The position numbers and the translations under genes are program-made. From positions 124,501-188,500 of the forward strand of contig JACEVL010000675.1 of assembly GCA_020284085.1 (NCBI GenBank): a DNA stretch of 64,000 nucleotides. The letters run 5' to 3'. Below, piece after piece: positions 1-11,800 of the stretch. Under the pieces are notes generated by a model. That model saw nothing but the letters and a program-made list of their open reading frames with translations, was not told the DNA's origin and did not search any database. Source of the stretch: Aporrectodea caliginosa. Lineage: Eukaryota; Annelida; Clitellata; Crassiclitellata; Lumbricidae. Every line of letters starts with the position of its first letter. The stretch's first letter is position 1.

Positions 1-260
1 AATATTTGGTTCCTCCGCCAATATTGCCACTCATCCATCATCATCATCTTTAAGCTTATATAACACCAGGCCCTCTGGCCTTCAACTCAACATTAAAGAT
101 CACCTCTTCAAAAATTCCCACCCGTATTTTCTGATCTTCCGCCTTCCAATCTTCCTCGACCTAAAAGAAACCCGCTTTAGCAGCTCCTCTTTCTGGTCTC
201 TCTGGAAACCGGACCTTGACCTCCTTTCGTCATCTCTGGACAACCCCTAGCTCTCACTCG
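1..260. repeat. 3'-flank module of the secreted-protein genes (copy A, cut by window edge)
   Basis: This block matches 8523-8790 and 30433-30720 closely and 43021-43260 partly. All four lie just downstream of exon 3 of the minus-strand paralogs, so they belong to the duplicated unit. In copies B and C the text reads on the plus strand like the decayed end of a LINE reverse transcriptase, so the module itself is old transposon DNA copied with the gene. Confidence 0.75.
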
Positions 261-330
261 ACACAGCCCTTTAGAAATATGAAATTATGACGACTTCGAA
301 CTCGACGATTACAGTTTTAATATTTTACCT

Positions 331-3300
331 TTATGGATAGTATGGGTCGGCACCGTTCGTCGTCAAAGTTTTTCCAGTCGCGGGTTTGGTTTTCGTAGGT
401 CCTGGACAGCTGCACCTGTAATAGGCTACAATCTTAACCGTAAACCTATACCAACCCCAAACCTTTATAAGAAGAACTGAGAGGCCAATGAACACTTTGA
501 AGATTCCAAACAATAGGCCATAAACAGACTTGTATACGAGACATCTTACTTCGAGACCGAGACAGTGGGGTCCGAGACCGAGACGAGGCACAAGGTCCGA
601 GACAGTTCAGGACAGTTCAAAACGAGTTAAATGCACATTGGAACCAAATCCCGAAACAATTTTTCTCTCAGCTGTTGAAGTCTAATACCAGGGACAATAA
701 TAGTCACATCAATCAGCCGATCACCTGAATTGTATAACCTATAAAGAAATTAAATATCTCAGCCATTCTGAAACCTTCTAAATGGTTCTAAAATTTAAAT
801 CAACAAAATTCCGTTTAATTATTTGCGACATAAGTCACATCAATCACCTTGAGAAACTCGATGATGTTCCAAACGTTTCGCTTATGTTGGCTTTACACCA
901 GCGGCCATTTATTTTGTTTTTCATTGATTTCAAATTGCGTTAATGCAAATTTCACTATTTCAGGTTCTTTATGAGACATTTTAAGGTATTTGCACTGAAA
1001 GAAACTAGAAAATTTAAATAAAGCAATAAAGTACAAACTTAAAACTGCTCTTTTCAATATTCTGTTTATACCAGAAACACAGCGTTTGTAAAGCTCGGGT
1101 TTGTTTAGTTATCCGTTCGACACAGGACAATTTTATAGCGGGATAGGGCCTACTGTCAGAAGTTCAGAACCAAAGACAGTTTGCGTGAGAACTATGGAGA
1201 CCGCTTCTACACGAGAACAAGACTTTCGCTTCGAGACAGTTTCCAAAAGTCAAGAAATGACCTTGAGACCGAGACCGAGACAGTGGGGTCCGATACCGAG
1301 ACCAAGACCGAGACATAAAAAATCCTATCTCAAGACGTCTCGAGACCGAGACAGTGTCTCGAGACAATCCAAGTCTGGCTATAAATAGGGATTTGTCTGA
1401 TTGTTACGGCCGAATTATTATCTAATCAGCATGATACCGATATTTCGCTTACTTTTCGAGCTCATCTGTTGTCATTTCGCTAAAGCTTTCGTTCGCAGTT
1501 GTCAACGAGGTCAACCATCTTCAAAATTGCTCAACTGTTAGGCCTACTCGTGGACTATTATGTTCTGTCATCTACATTCAGTGATGTCTGCATGGCCTAC
1601 ATGATACTGTTGACTTTGCCTGTGACTGTTCCGACATGTGAACGATCATTTTCAAAAATGATGCTCATCAAAAACTATCTACGAACTACAATGGCAGAAG
1701 AGCGGCTGAGCGACCTGGCAATGTTGTCATTAGAAAATGAATATGCTGAGGAGCTTAATTGACACTTCAAAAGTGGTGGATATTTTTGCCCAAGAGAAAG
1801 AGCGCATACGAACGTTTTAATTTTAGGATCTTCAGTCTTCTTAGACTACCGTAGAATTGACACTTGTGACTTGTCCAATTTGATTATAGAACCTTACTTA
1901 TGTTGTATGCAACAGCGTTTTGCACAGCATTTTATTTAAATCGAAGGGCGATTCAAGGGGAGTGGCCCACCACCGAAGCTCTGCACAAGGGCCCCCAAAA
2001 CCTTTGCTACGCCACTGATGACACATGACTAACAATTTTGCTTAGGCATTTTTAATGAATAGCCTATATTTTTAAATCAGGAGAGTTTTGGCATTTGTTT
2101 CATGGTCCATAACAAATTGGGAGCAATACTGAACTTTTCCCAGGAGGAACAATTTACCGAATTAATTCGTAGATAGTCTACGCGAAAGATAACGATAAGC
2201 CTAAGCTGAATTAAATACGAGCTGAGAGTCATAGACGGATTGTCACCGTAATCATTGATTTCTAGTCAGTGGTCACGCAGAACTTTCACTTTATCACTTT
2301 TTGATATTTGATTGGTGTAAATACGTTACCTGTAGACAGGTATATCAGAACATGGTCCAGTTTCTGTGCATCTGTTCCCGTTCTCTCTGACACCCACAGA
2401 GAACCTGAAATCTGTAACGGCGACTTCCAGGCCAGGACAACCCGAACACAGGGTGTTGGAATACACAATCCCAGTCGTTGAGTTGGTATACTGGATTCTA
2501 GTGACGTCTCCCAATCCACCAACTTTAGGACTGCACTGCCGCAAAAAATCACCAAATCTTTAATTATTACTCGATTAAATTACATATTAACGGCCTTTCG
2601 GACATCATTCAATCTAGTATTTCCAAATACTTATGACAGTGTTTAGGGAAAATAACCCAAAGCTATAGATATCACAAATCGAGCAGAGATTTTTTTAAAG
2701 TTTGAAAACGCTTCACAAGGTTTGAAAACGTCTTGATTGACATTTAAGGATACATCCATCAGTGGCTGTTATCTTAGATCTGTTAGGATTGTGAAAGCTC
2801 GATGAAACTTCAAAATGTGCATAGGCCTCCAGTTTTATTTTAAGCCAGAATTATTGCATATGCAGAAGATCAGTCCTGTAAGTAAGCCTATAGCTACGTC
2901 AGCAAAAAGAAACAGGGATGGTTTTAAGCGTCAGAGAGTTGTTTCTGAACTAGTATCTGAAAAAATCTTGCCTCATCTAATCATTCTAATGTCCGACCTG
3001 TTTCAATTACTTAGGACGCCTATAGTTTAATTGCAATTAAACTTATCACATGATGCTTTCTTATTAGGCTATCAGTAGAATGTGTCTAATCCAGTCTGAT
3101 CTAATTAATATACGTTCCAATCCTTTAAAGTTTAGCCTATCTTAGCATCGGTCCGTGTGATCTAGAAGACGCAAGCTTTCTTCTCTCAATCCTACACGGC
3201 ATCGTAATTGTAAGCTTAACATATCAAAAGCGAAACTTAAATTTAAGTGCAGGGCATCAACTTTTCCACGAGCCACTCTTAATTTGTTTTTATTGTATTT

Positions 3301-4487
3301 TTTATTTGATCATTTATAAAGCGCTTCTCATAGCATGGGCCTTTCAGAAGCGCTCCCAGTGCGAGGTACTCCGAGGAAAAAGGAAGGTGAGAGAAAGAGG
3401 TAGGCCTAGAGATGCTACTAGAGAAGATTGTAGAGCGTAGAGAAGGAGGAAGTCGATTCCATAAAGAGGGACCTATGCACACAAAGGACCTGGATTGAGC
3501 CATTGCGGTCCTAACACAGGGAACAAAAAGGTCAAGCCGGTCAGAGGATCTGAGAGGACGCTTTGACGTGGCAGAGAGGGGGCGGAGAATTTGGTGACAA
3601 AGATATTTTGGAGCAAGACCCAGTTGAGATTTGAGCATGAGAATGAGAACTTTAAATTGGATGCGCACAGAGAGAGTCCTGAAGCCAATGAAGTTGTTCA
3701 GCCATAAATGTAGAGATGTGAGAGAATCGAGGGAGGCGAGCTATAAGTCTGGCAGCAGCATTCAGTACAGACTGAAGAGGAGATAGACGAACTTTGGGTA
3801 AGCCAACAAGGAGAGAATTACAATAGTCAATTCGAGAACAGACAAAAGCATGGACAATTGAGGTGAAGGTAGAGGATGAAACAGATCTGCGAATAGCTCT
3901 AAGACGCCTAAGTTGGAAGTAAGAAGAGTTTATCATATCAATCATGACGGCATTGTGTATCAAAATGTTTGTTCCTCATGCTTCAATTAACATAAAACTG
4001 CATGAATCGAAACATTCTAACGAACGTAGGCCTACTCTTAAGAAACCAGAATGCCGAGCACAACCCTGCTGCAAATTTTTCACCATGCAGTGCCACTTTA
4101 TGCAATTTTCACTGTCTTTGTAGTCAAACTTATAATACAGTTGTTGTGTCATTGAGATAACGATGTGAAATTATTAAGAATTTTTGAAAATCATAATAAC
4201 TTGAACTAGGCTACTGAATAAATTGATTCACTTGTGTTTTTGAGGCTTAAGTAAAATCTATGGACTGATATAATACGACTCACATAGCATGGTTTCACTG
4301 CAGATCCATCTGGCGGTCGAGGCCACGCAATAACCTTCTGGGCATAGCACACTGTCCATGAAGAGTTCATTTTTATGCCTGCCATGACTGCTTGACATCT
4401 TAAAGTGTCTGACGCCTGGACATTTCGTTCCGAGTTCAATGCAAGACAGAAGCAGGCGAATACGAAGTAGTAGTTGAATCTTGCCAT
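331..4487 (-). CDS. Secreted eight-cysteine protein, paralog A
   Basis: Three exons on the minus strand: 4487-4284, 2535-2330 and 415-331, giving 164 codons plus TAA. Junctions are TAT|GTGAGT, CAG|TGC, ACAG|GTAACG and ACAG|GTGC, with phases 0 and 2. The start is the ATG of MARFNYYF; the frame is open further upstream only through non-ATG codons near the TATA box. Residues 1-25 form a hydrophobic signal peptide ending NVQA. Core cysteines are at 31, 67, 69, 98, 101, 130, 138 and 140. Paralog A alone also has Cys47 and Cys124. Asn86-Ser-Thr is a glycosylation sequon. The tail is rich in Thr, Pro and Gly. The family is not firmly recognised; the C-x2-C, C and C-x-C-P order loosely resembles IL-17-type cytokines. 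Intron 1 holds a LINE, and intron 2 holds a hAT element and a hAT transposase fragment. Confidence 0.78.
525..1377. mobile_element. Non-autonomous hAT-like element in intron 2 of paralog A
   Basis: The element is bounded by inverted ends CAGACTTG and CAAGTCTG and flanked by an 8-bp duplication, GCCATAAA at 517-524 and GCTATAAA at 1378-1385. Both ends carry runs of GAGACC hexamers. The same element sits at the same place in paralog B (9076-11298). Paralogs C (near 30970) and D (near 43515) have the unoccupied site. It therefore inserted before A and B separated. Confidence 0.85.
1416..2017 (+). mobile_element. hAT transposase fragment, 3' end only
   Basis: Plus-strand codons 1499-1759 encode a typical hAT C-terminal dimerisation segment with the signature LPVTVPTCERSFSKM followed by the RLSDLAMLS region. 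The fragment ends at GCTACGCCACTG, the complement of a hAT terminus. The left end is missing: identity to paralog B stops near 1416 and resumes at 2018, so flank matching about 11335-11680 was lost along with the transposon's 5' part. Only paralog A has it. Confidence 0.8.
3284..3930 (-). mobile_element. CR1/L2-like LINE, 5'-truncated, in intron 1 of paralog A
   Basis: Minus-strand fragments encode the end of a reverse transcriptase: SRIDYCNSLLVGLPKV, NAAARLIARLPR and GPSLWNRLPPSLR, spread over frames. The 3' end lies at the left, near a GCGCTT..TATAAA signature. Paralogs B, C and D have the unoccupied site, where the flanks ACTCT and TTTATCATATC adjoin (B near 12975). The insertion is therefore private to A. 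Confidence 0.85.
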
Positions 4488-4547
4488 CTCGTAAGTCGTC
4501 GCTAGAACGGTATTCAGCTGATGAATGTTCGTTGCTGCCAATGGTGC

Positions 4548-4556
4548 TTTATATAC
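4548..4556 (-). promoter_or_regulatory. TATA box of paralog A
   Basis: Reads TATATAAA on the minus strand about 60 bp before the start ATG at 4487. It aligns with TATA boxes at the same position in paralogs B, C and D. Just upstream (4578-4620) is a block shared by all four that contains CACCTGTTGCTGTCATT, including an E-box core. Confidence 0.75.
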
Positions 4557-4899
4557 ACTCGATTAAAGCTCTCATTCGAAGAACACCTGTTGCTGTCATT
4601 GCAACATCTCAGCCATTAACACGAAGAAATAAACAGCACAATAAATTTCGCAACAGAACAGATCTTGCCTTCTGTCTAGTAGGCCTACTGTGTGACTTGA
4701 CGTGGTCAAATAGTGCATTATTAAAATCATATTTAGATTTTTGTTGTTGTATACCATTAATTTCCTAGCATACTATTTTCCTTGAAAATGGAGCAGTGTT
4801 GTACAATTTTTTTCAAGTTTAAAAGCGTTTGAGAAGTTTAGAAGTAGTTTTGATTAAGCAACCATCGATAGATATTTTTGACATTACCACAACTCCTTT

Positions 4900-6180
<1,281 letters not shown>

Positions 6181-6221
6181 CAGCTAAGCGTTTAAACTAG
6201 AGAGTGACGTGGGGAGAAAAT

Positions 6222-6350
6222 CTCGTCCCCATCCCCGCCCTGCAACAAGTAAATCTACCCCATCCCCCGCCCCATCCTCGCCTGGTTTGTCCCCATCCCC
6301 GTCCCATCCCCGCATGTTTCCTCCCCATCCCCACCCCATCCCCGCAGAAG
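6222..6350. repeat. C-rich minisatellite, CCCATCCCCGC-type unit
   Basis: Imperfect copies of CATCCCCGCC and related units. Low-complexity frames on both strands come from it. Confidence 0.85.
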
Positions 6351-6529
6351 AGGACATCATTAGAAAACTGATCAACATCGAAACTCAAACATTGAGAGCC
6401 CCTTAGTAAAGGCTGTATGAATTCATAGGAAGAAGCGTGCATGTGCCAATGTCAATAAGTGGTAATATTCCTTTTCTGCAGAAAGAGTTTAGCTTGTACA
6501 ATATGAAGGTTTTAAGAAATGTTCAATCA

Positions 6530-6556
6530 CCACCACCACCACCACCACCACCACCC
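6530..6556. repeat. (ACC)n microsatellite
   Basis: Nine or so CAC/ACC triplets in a row. No gene context was found. Confidence 0.9.
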
Positions 6557-6734
6557 CAAGTCATGTCCCTCTCTGAAGCGTTGCCATTTCCCCGACTCTG
6601 TGAATCATCAATAAGTGTCCTGAATTTCAGGACAGAACTAAATTTCAGGACAACTTTCAAATTTAAGAAATTTCAGGACAAGTGGGACCCCTGCGTTTTC
6701 CAATAATAGGACTACTACTTTAATAGGGTATTTA

Positions 6735-7420
6735 CCGTATTTTTCATACAGATTCTTACTGTTCATCTCCTGAGGAGGTAAATCCGCCTCTGCCGTTGCT
6801 AGTCCCAAGCCATTGTTAAGGAAACGAAAATAATAAAGAACAAGACATAATGCATGCTTCAGAAATTCTTTGTTTCAAGTGTAACAAGTTTTAGATATCT
6901 AGTAATTTCCGTCAAAAGTCATTCCGAGTCAACATCCAGACTTAGACCGTTGTGCAGAGAACTTGACGTGACGATATTCAGTTTCGCAATCTTCGGGAAG
7001 GTCTTTCTTCTCTGTCCAAACCAAACACAACTGTAAATTTCACGATTGCACAAAGGATACGAATTTTAAATCTAAGCTATGAGGAATGTCCCTATTTGCT
7101 GGCCTAAATATATGACAGACTCTTTTCCCATCCCACTGTAAAAACCTAGCATGATTACAATATGATTTCTTGTTTTTCGTGAAACTGGTCGAAGTATTTA
7201 GCTTTGTCATTGATTAAATAATAAATTAATTGATCAAGCAATTCTATCATTCATTACTGCAGTGCATTAATAGCCTATATATATATATGAAACTGTAAGA
7301 TGTTAACAACACTGGAAACTATAGGCCTAATAGCTAGCCTGCACATACTTTTATTTTGCAGGTAAAAGGACTATTAATATTATGACCATAGATTCAGAAG
7401 TTTCAAGAATCACACGAAAT
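6735..7420. repeat. Left flank block of duplicated unit (copy B)
   Basis: Closely matches 27966-28880 and 39941-40640. Each copy lies several kb downstream of paralogs B, C and D respectively, marking the left end of the duplicated unit. Short open frames occur in copies B and C, but copy D has internal stops, so coding is not supported. Confidence 0.75.
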
Positions 7421-7529
7421 CTTTAGAGTGTGTTATAATAGCCTACCTACAAGACGGTATATTCATCCTGGTATATTCAACGGTATATTCATCCTGGTGC
7501 TCAATTTGAGATTTGAGATTTATTTTGGC

Positions 7530-8050
7530 TTTCCACTGGGAGCTCTCCCCAAAGTCTGTTTACAACCCCTCCCATATAGAGTAAATGTGCAATGGATTTC
7601 TAAAGGTAGGGAAAGAATTGAAATTTTTGTCCCTTCCCACTCTATTGTTCTGCGAACCTCCTCACATTGCACACTCCCGGCTGAACCTCTCTTCAAACTC
7701 ATTCCACAACCTCAAACAAGTGTCCTGCCTCTGTCTTCTCGATGTCTCTGCTCTTTCGACACCGTTAATCATGGCCTCTTCATCGACTATTTTCTGCTCT
7801 ACGAGGGTCCCAGTCCTTCTTGCATTCCCACTACGTCTCTGTCAAAGTCACTGCAGCCACTGCTCGCGCAACCCACCCCCGCACAGAGTAAATGTGCAAT
7901 CGAGGTTTAAAGGTAGTGAAGGAATTGAATAAAAAACACATCTGACGCTTTCCTCTGTGGTGTCCTGCAAGCCTCCGTCCTGGGGCATTTCTCATTATCT
8001 CGCATAGGCCTACTAAACCGCAGATTCCTAAACTGCTGTCCACCGTCTTT
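7530..8050 (+). pseudogene. LINE reverse transcriptase remnant (copy B)
   Basis: Plus-strand text around 7730-7850 gives a reverse transcriptase motif A-like string (CSFDTVNHGLFIDYFLL), with frame changes. Equivalent remnants lie at about 30060-30200 and 42900-43030, so the LINE predates the unit duplication. Confidence 0.55.
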
Positions 8051-8089
8051 AAGCAGATGACACTTCACTCTTCATAATCGTTCCTTCGA

Positions 8090-8300
8090 TTCCTTTGTAC
8101 TTCAATTGTGTGATCATGATGATGAGTTCTCTAACCGGGGAAGAGATGAGTGCGGTGCTTTCCCGTTGCTTCTTCACAGACAATTGATGGGTGAGCAATT
8201 TGTCTAGGGTTGCTACGCAGTGGCTTGAGGTGGATTCGAACCTACTACCCTCCGGATACAAGGCACAGAACATAGCCCACGACGCCCCGCACCAATCTAA
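8090..8300 (-). mobile_element. tRNA-derived SINE
   Basis: The minus strand carries a Pol III B box (AGGTTCGAATCCACC-like, near 8230-8245) and the same body as the plus-strand SINE at 28255-28475, including a conserved CACTGCGTNGCNACC-type segment. Confidence 0.7.
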
Positions 8301-8522
8301 TGTGGCCAATCTTATCTAAAAATGGAAGTCCTCCTAACTCCTCTGTCTTAACCCTTTCAGAACAGAATTCCCTGCCTTGGCCTTTCGGATTAAATCAAGA
8401 CTAGCCACCAAGCAGCCACCCCGCACTATTAGATCATCGTCTTTTTCTCCAGACACCCCAGTAATTGAGTCATCGATCACAATGCACCTACTCTCTGGAA
8501 CGATCTCACTACTGAATTTCGC

Positions 8523-8790
8523 AAATTTTTGGTTCCTCTGCCAATATTTTCACTCATCCATCATCATCATCATCTGCATTAGGCTCCTCCAGATAACACC
8601 ATTCAGGTCTTCAACTCAAAATTAAGGATCACCTCTTCAAAAAGTCCCACCCGTCTCTTCTGATCTTCCGCCTTCCAATCTTCCTCGACCTAAAATAAAC
8701 CCACTTTAGCAGCTCCTCTTTCTGGTCTCTCTGGAAACCGGACTCTGACCTCCTTTCGACATCTTGGACAACCCCTCTGACTCGACTCAG
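8523..8790. repeat. 3'-flank module (copy B)
   Basis: Counterpart of 1-260, located 100-370 bp downstream of the stop codon of paralog B. Confidence 0.75.
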
Positions 8791-8886
8791 CGCTGACGGA
8801 TAAGCTGGTGCTATGTGGTGCTTTAGAAATATGAAATTTACGACAACGACTAAGAACTCGACGATTACAGTTTTAACATTTTACCT

Positions 8887-11800
8887 TTATGGATAATATG
8901 GATTGGCAATGTTCGTCGTCAAAGTTGATCCAGTCCCGCTTCTAGTTGTCATAAGTCCTGGACAGTTACACCTGTAGCATAAACTTAACCGTAAACTTAT
9001 ACCAACCCCAAACCTCTATAAGAAGAAATTAGAGGCCAATGAACACATTCAACATTCCAAACAATACGCAATAAACAGACTTGTATACGAGACATCAAAC
9101 TTCAAGACCGAGACCGAACCGAGACAGTGGGTCCGAGTCCGAGACCGAGACGAGACACAAGGTCCGAGACTGTTCAAGACAGTTCAAAACGAGTGAAATG
9201 CACATTGGACCCAAATCCCGAAACAAATTTTCTCTCAACTTTTGAAGTCTTATACCAGGGACAAGTCACTGAAATCAGCTGATCACCTGAAATTGTATTG
9301 TATTGTATTGTATCTATCATTTTATATAGCGCCTCTCGCAGCACACCAATCAGAGGCGCTCCCAGTGCGAAAGACCCAGAGAAAAGAAAGAGGTCTTCAG
9401 ACAACGAAAAGAGGCACTTGGCCCACCAGTTAATAAACAGGAACGTGTCAAAGGAAGAAGCTGGTTCCATAGTGCAGGGCCAATGAAGGCAAAGGCTCGC
9501 GTTTTAGCCATAGCAGTTCTCGCTCGCGGGACAAACAGATCATGCCTGTTTAGTGAGCGTAGCGGGCGAAGAGAAGTAGCCGAGACCGGCAGCCGGATAA
9601 GGTCACATAGATACTTGGGAGCTCGGCCGGTAGATGAATGAAAGTACCTTGAACTGAGCCCGAGCAATGAGAGGAAGCCAATGAAGGTGGTCAAACATGA
9701 AAGCAGAAATGTGGGATGAGCGAGGTAGTCGGGCTGCTAGTCTGGCCGCAGCATTTAGAACAGACTGAAGAGGAGAGAGACGAACCTTTGGGAGACCAAC
9801 CAAGAGAGAATTACAGTAATCAATCCGAGAGCAGATGAAGGTGTGGACAATAAAGGTAAAGACAGAGGAGGAGACCGAGAATTGTATAAACTACAAAGAA
9901 ATTAATATTTCAGCCATTCTGAAATCTTCTACATGATTCTAAAATTTAAATCAACAAAATTACATTAGCGACATAAGTCATATCACTCACCTTGAGAAAC
10001 TAGATGATGTTCCAAGCTTTTCACTTATGTTGGCGTTATACCAGCGGCCATTTATATTATATTATATAAATTATATTATTCGTTGGTGTACCCCTATCTT
10101 ACTTATTGTAATATGGTATGGGCATCTACTTATGATTCTAGACTACGGAGATTAATTCTATTGCAAAAACGTGCAGTTCGTATCATTGCGGGAGTTCCAA
10201 GGTGCGTTCATTCTGGACCACTATTTACTGATTTGAAGCTACTTAAACTAGAGCAGATTCGAACATTACAGATTGGCCTATTTATGTACCGCTATGAACA
10301 TGGTTTTACTTCCAGCATGTTTTAAGGGATTTTTTCATCTAGGATCCGATGTTCATACTCACTACAGAAACTGTAACTCTTATCGCCCCATATACGCACA
10401 CACCAATACTCGCTTATTCTCCATAAAATCTGTTGGCTCCACAACCTGGAACATGCTTCCCTCTCACATACGTTGTGCCCTCCACCTACGGCACTTAAAA
10501 AATGCTGCATGCCTACCTGATTAATGGAAATTAGCTATAACCTACCCTGCCGGATATTCTTTTTCACTGTTAGTTAAGGTTTTCGGTTTTTCTTTATATT
10601 TTCATAGTGTTTTGAATCGAGTTAATCATTTACTGTGTATTATGTACTATACTGTTTGCATTGCTATACGAAACTTGATATTGCACTGTTTATCAAGGAT
10701 TTAGCTAATTCATATTTCTGAAATGTTGTTCTAGGTGTCCCTAGTTAGCGGGATCTTGATCCCTTTTGGGACTCCTCTTGCGGCCAATCCTGATACTTTA
10801 TGTTGAAATGTTATGTGTTTTTTCATTTGGCTTCAATAAAAGAGATTTGATTGATTGATTTGGTTTACTTTTTTTCATTGATTTCAAATTGCGTAAATGC
10901 AAATTTCACTATTTCAGGTTCTTTATGAAACATTTTAAGATATTTGAACTGATAAAAAGTAGAAAATTTAAATAAAGCAATAAAGTACAAACTTTAAACT
11001 GCTCTTTTCAATATTCTGTTTAAACCAGAAAAACAGCGTTTGTAAAGCTCCGGTTTGTTTAGTTATCCGTTCGGAACAGAACAATTTTATAGCGGGTGAC
11101 TGCCAGAAGTTCAGAACTAAAGACAGTTTGCGCTAGAACTATGGAGACCGCTTCTAGAAGAGAACAAGACAGTTTCCAAAAGTCAAGAAATGACCTCGAG
11201 ACACGAGACCGAGACCGAGGTAATGGGGTACGATATCGAGACCGAGACCGTGACATCAAAAAACCAATCTCAAGACGTCACGAGACAATCCAAGTCTGGC
11301 CATAAATTGAGATTTGTCTAATTGTTGCATAGCATATGTAGGCTAATGTAATATGCCTAATGTAAATCTCATAAATTTCTCACACAAAATTTGCATCAGG
11401 AGATCAGTTTAAATAACGGAGCTATATGAAATCAAATTTGCAAGAGCCACGTTTTGACCAGTTCCGATGCCATTTAAACTATCATATCGTTTCGCGTTGG
11501 AAATATAGGGCTCATCATAGTGTTTCACTAACGATTACGGTTTCACGTGCTGTGAAACACGCTAAACAAACCGGTTAAACCAGCTCATGTTGAATGTATT
11601 ATTTTATGTGTTAAGTGTGAATGTGATAAGCTTATGTTATGGCGACTAACCAGTCCACTCAGACGGTATCTGGCCAATGACACATGATTAAAAATGTTGC
11701 TTAGGTATTTTTAATTAATACATTTTTTAAATCAGGAGAGTTTTGGCATTTGTTTCATGGTCCATAACAAATTGGGAGCAATACTGAACTTTTCCCAGAA

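Larger units (their letters stand above)
9076..11298. mobile_element. hAT-like element in intron 2 of paralog B, carrying two LINE insertions
   Basis: Ends CAGACTTG and CAAGTCTG with duplications GCAATAAA (9068-9075) and GCCATAAA (11299-11306). Orthologous to 525-1377 in paralog A. It is longer only because LINEs at 9293-9885 and 10055-10862 landed inside it. Confidence 0.85.

Noticed and set aside
1164..1388. Arg/Ser-rich frames on both strands that look like SR proteins
   Set aside because: They come from GAGACC hexamers inside a hAT-like element; the same occurs at 11059-11305.
2366..2563. Plus-strand frames opposite exon 2 in all four paralogs (also 12144, 44666)
   Set aside because: They mirror the real minus-strand exon and lack splice sites or a promoter of their own.
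4488..4541. Longer N-terminus for paralog A (and likewise B and D)
   Set aside because: It would need a non-ATG start beside the TATA box, upstream of likely transcription start. The ATG at 4487 gives a proper signal peptide.
6854..7036. 60-codon frame similar to one at 28008-28199
   Set aside because: The third copy (near 40060-40230) has stops in this frame. The similarity reflects duplicated non-coding flank.
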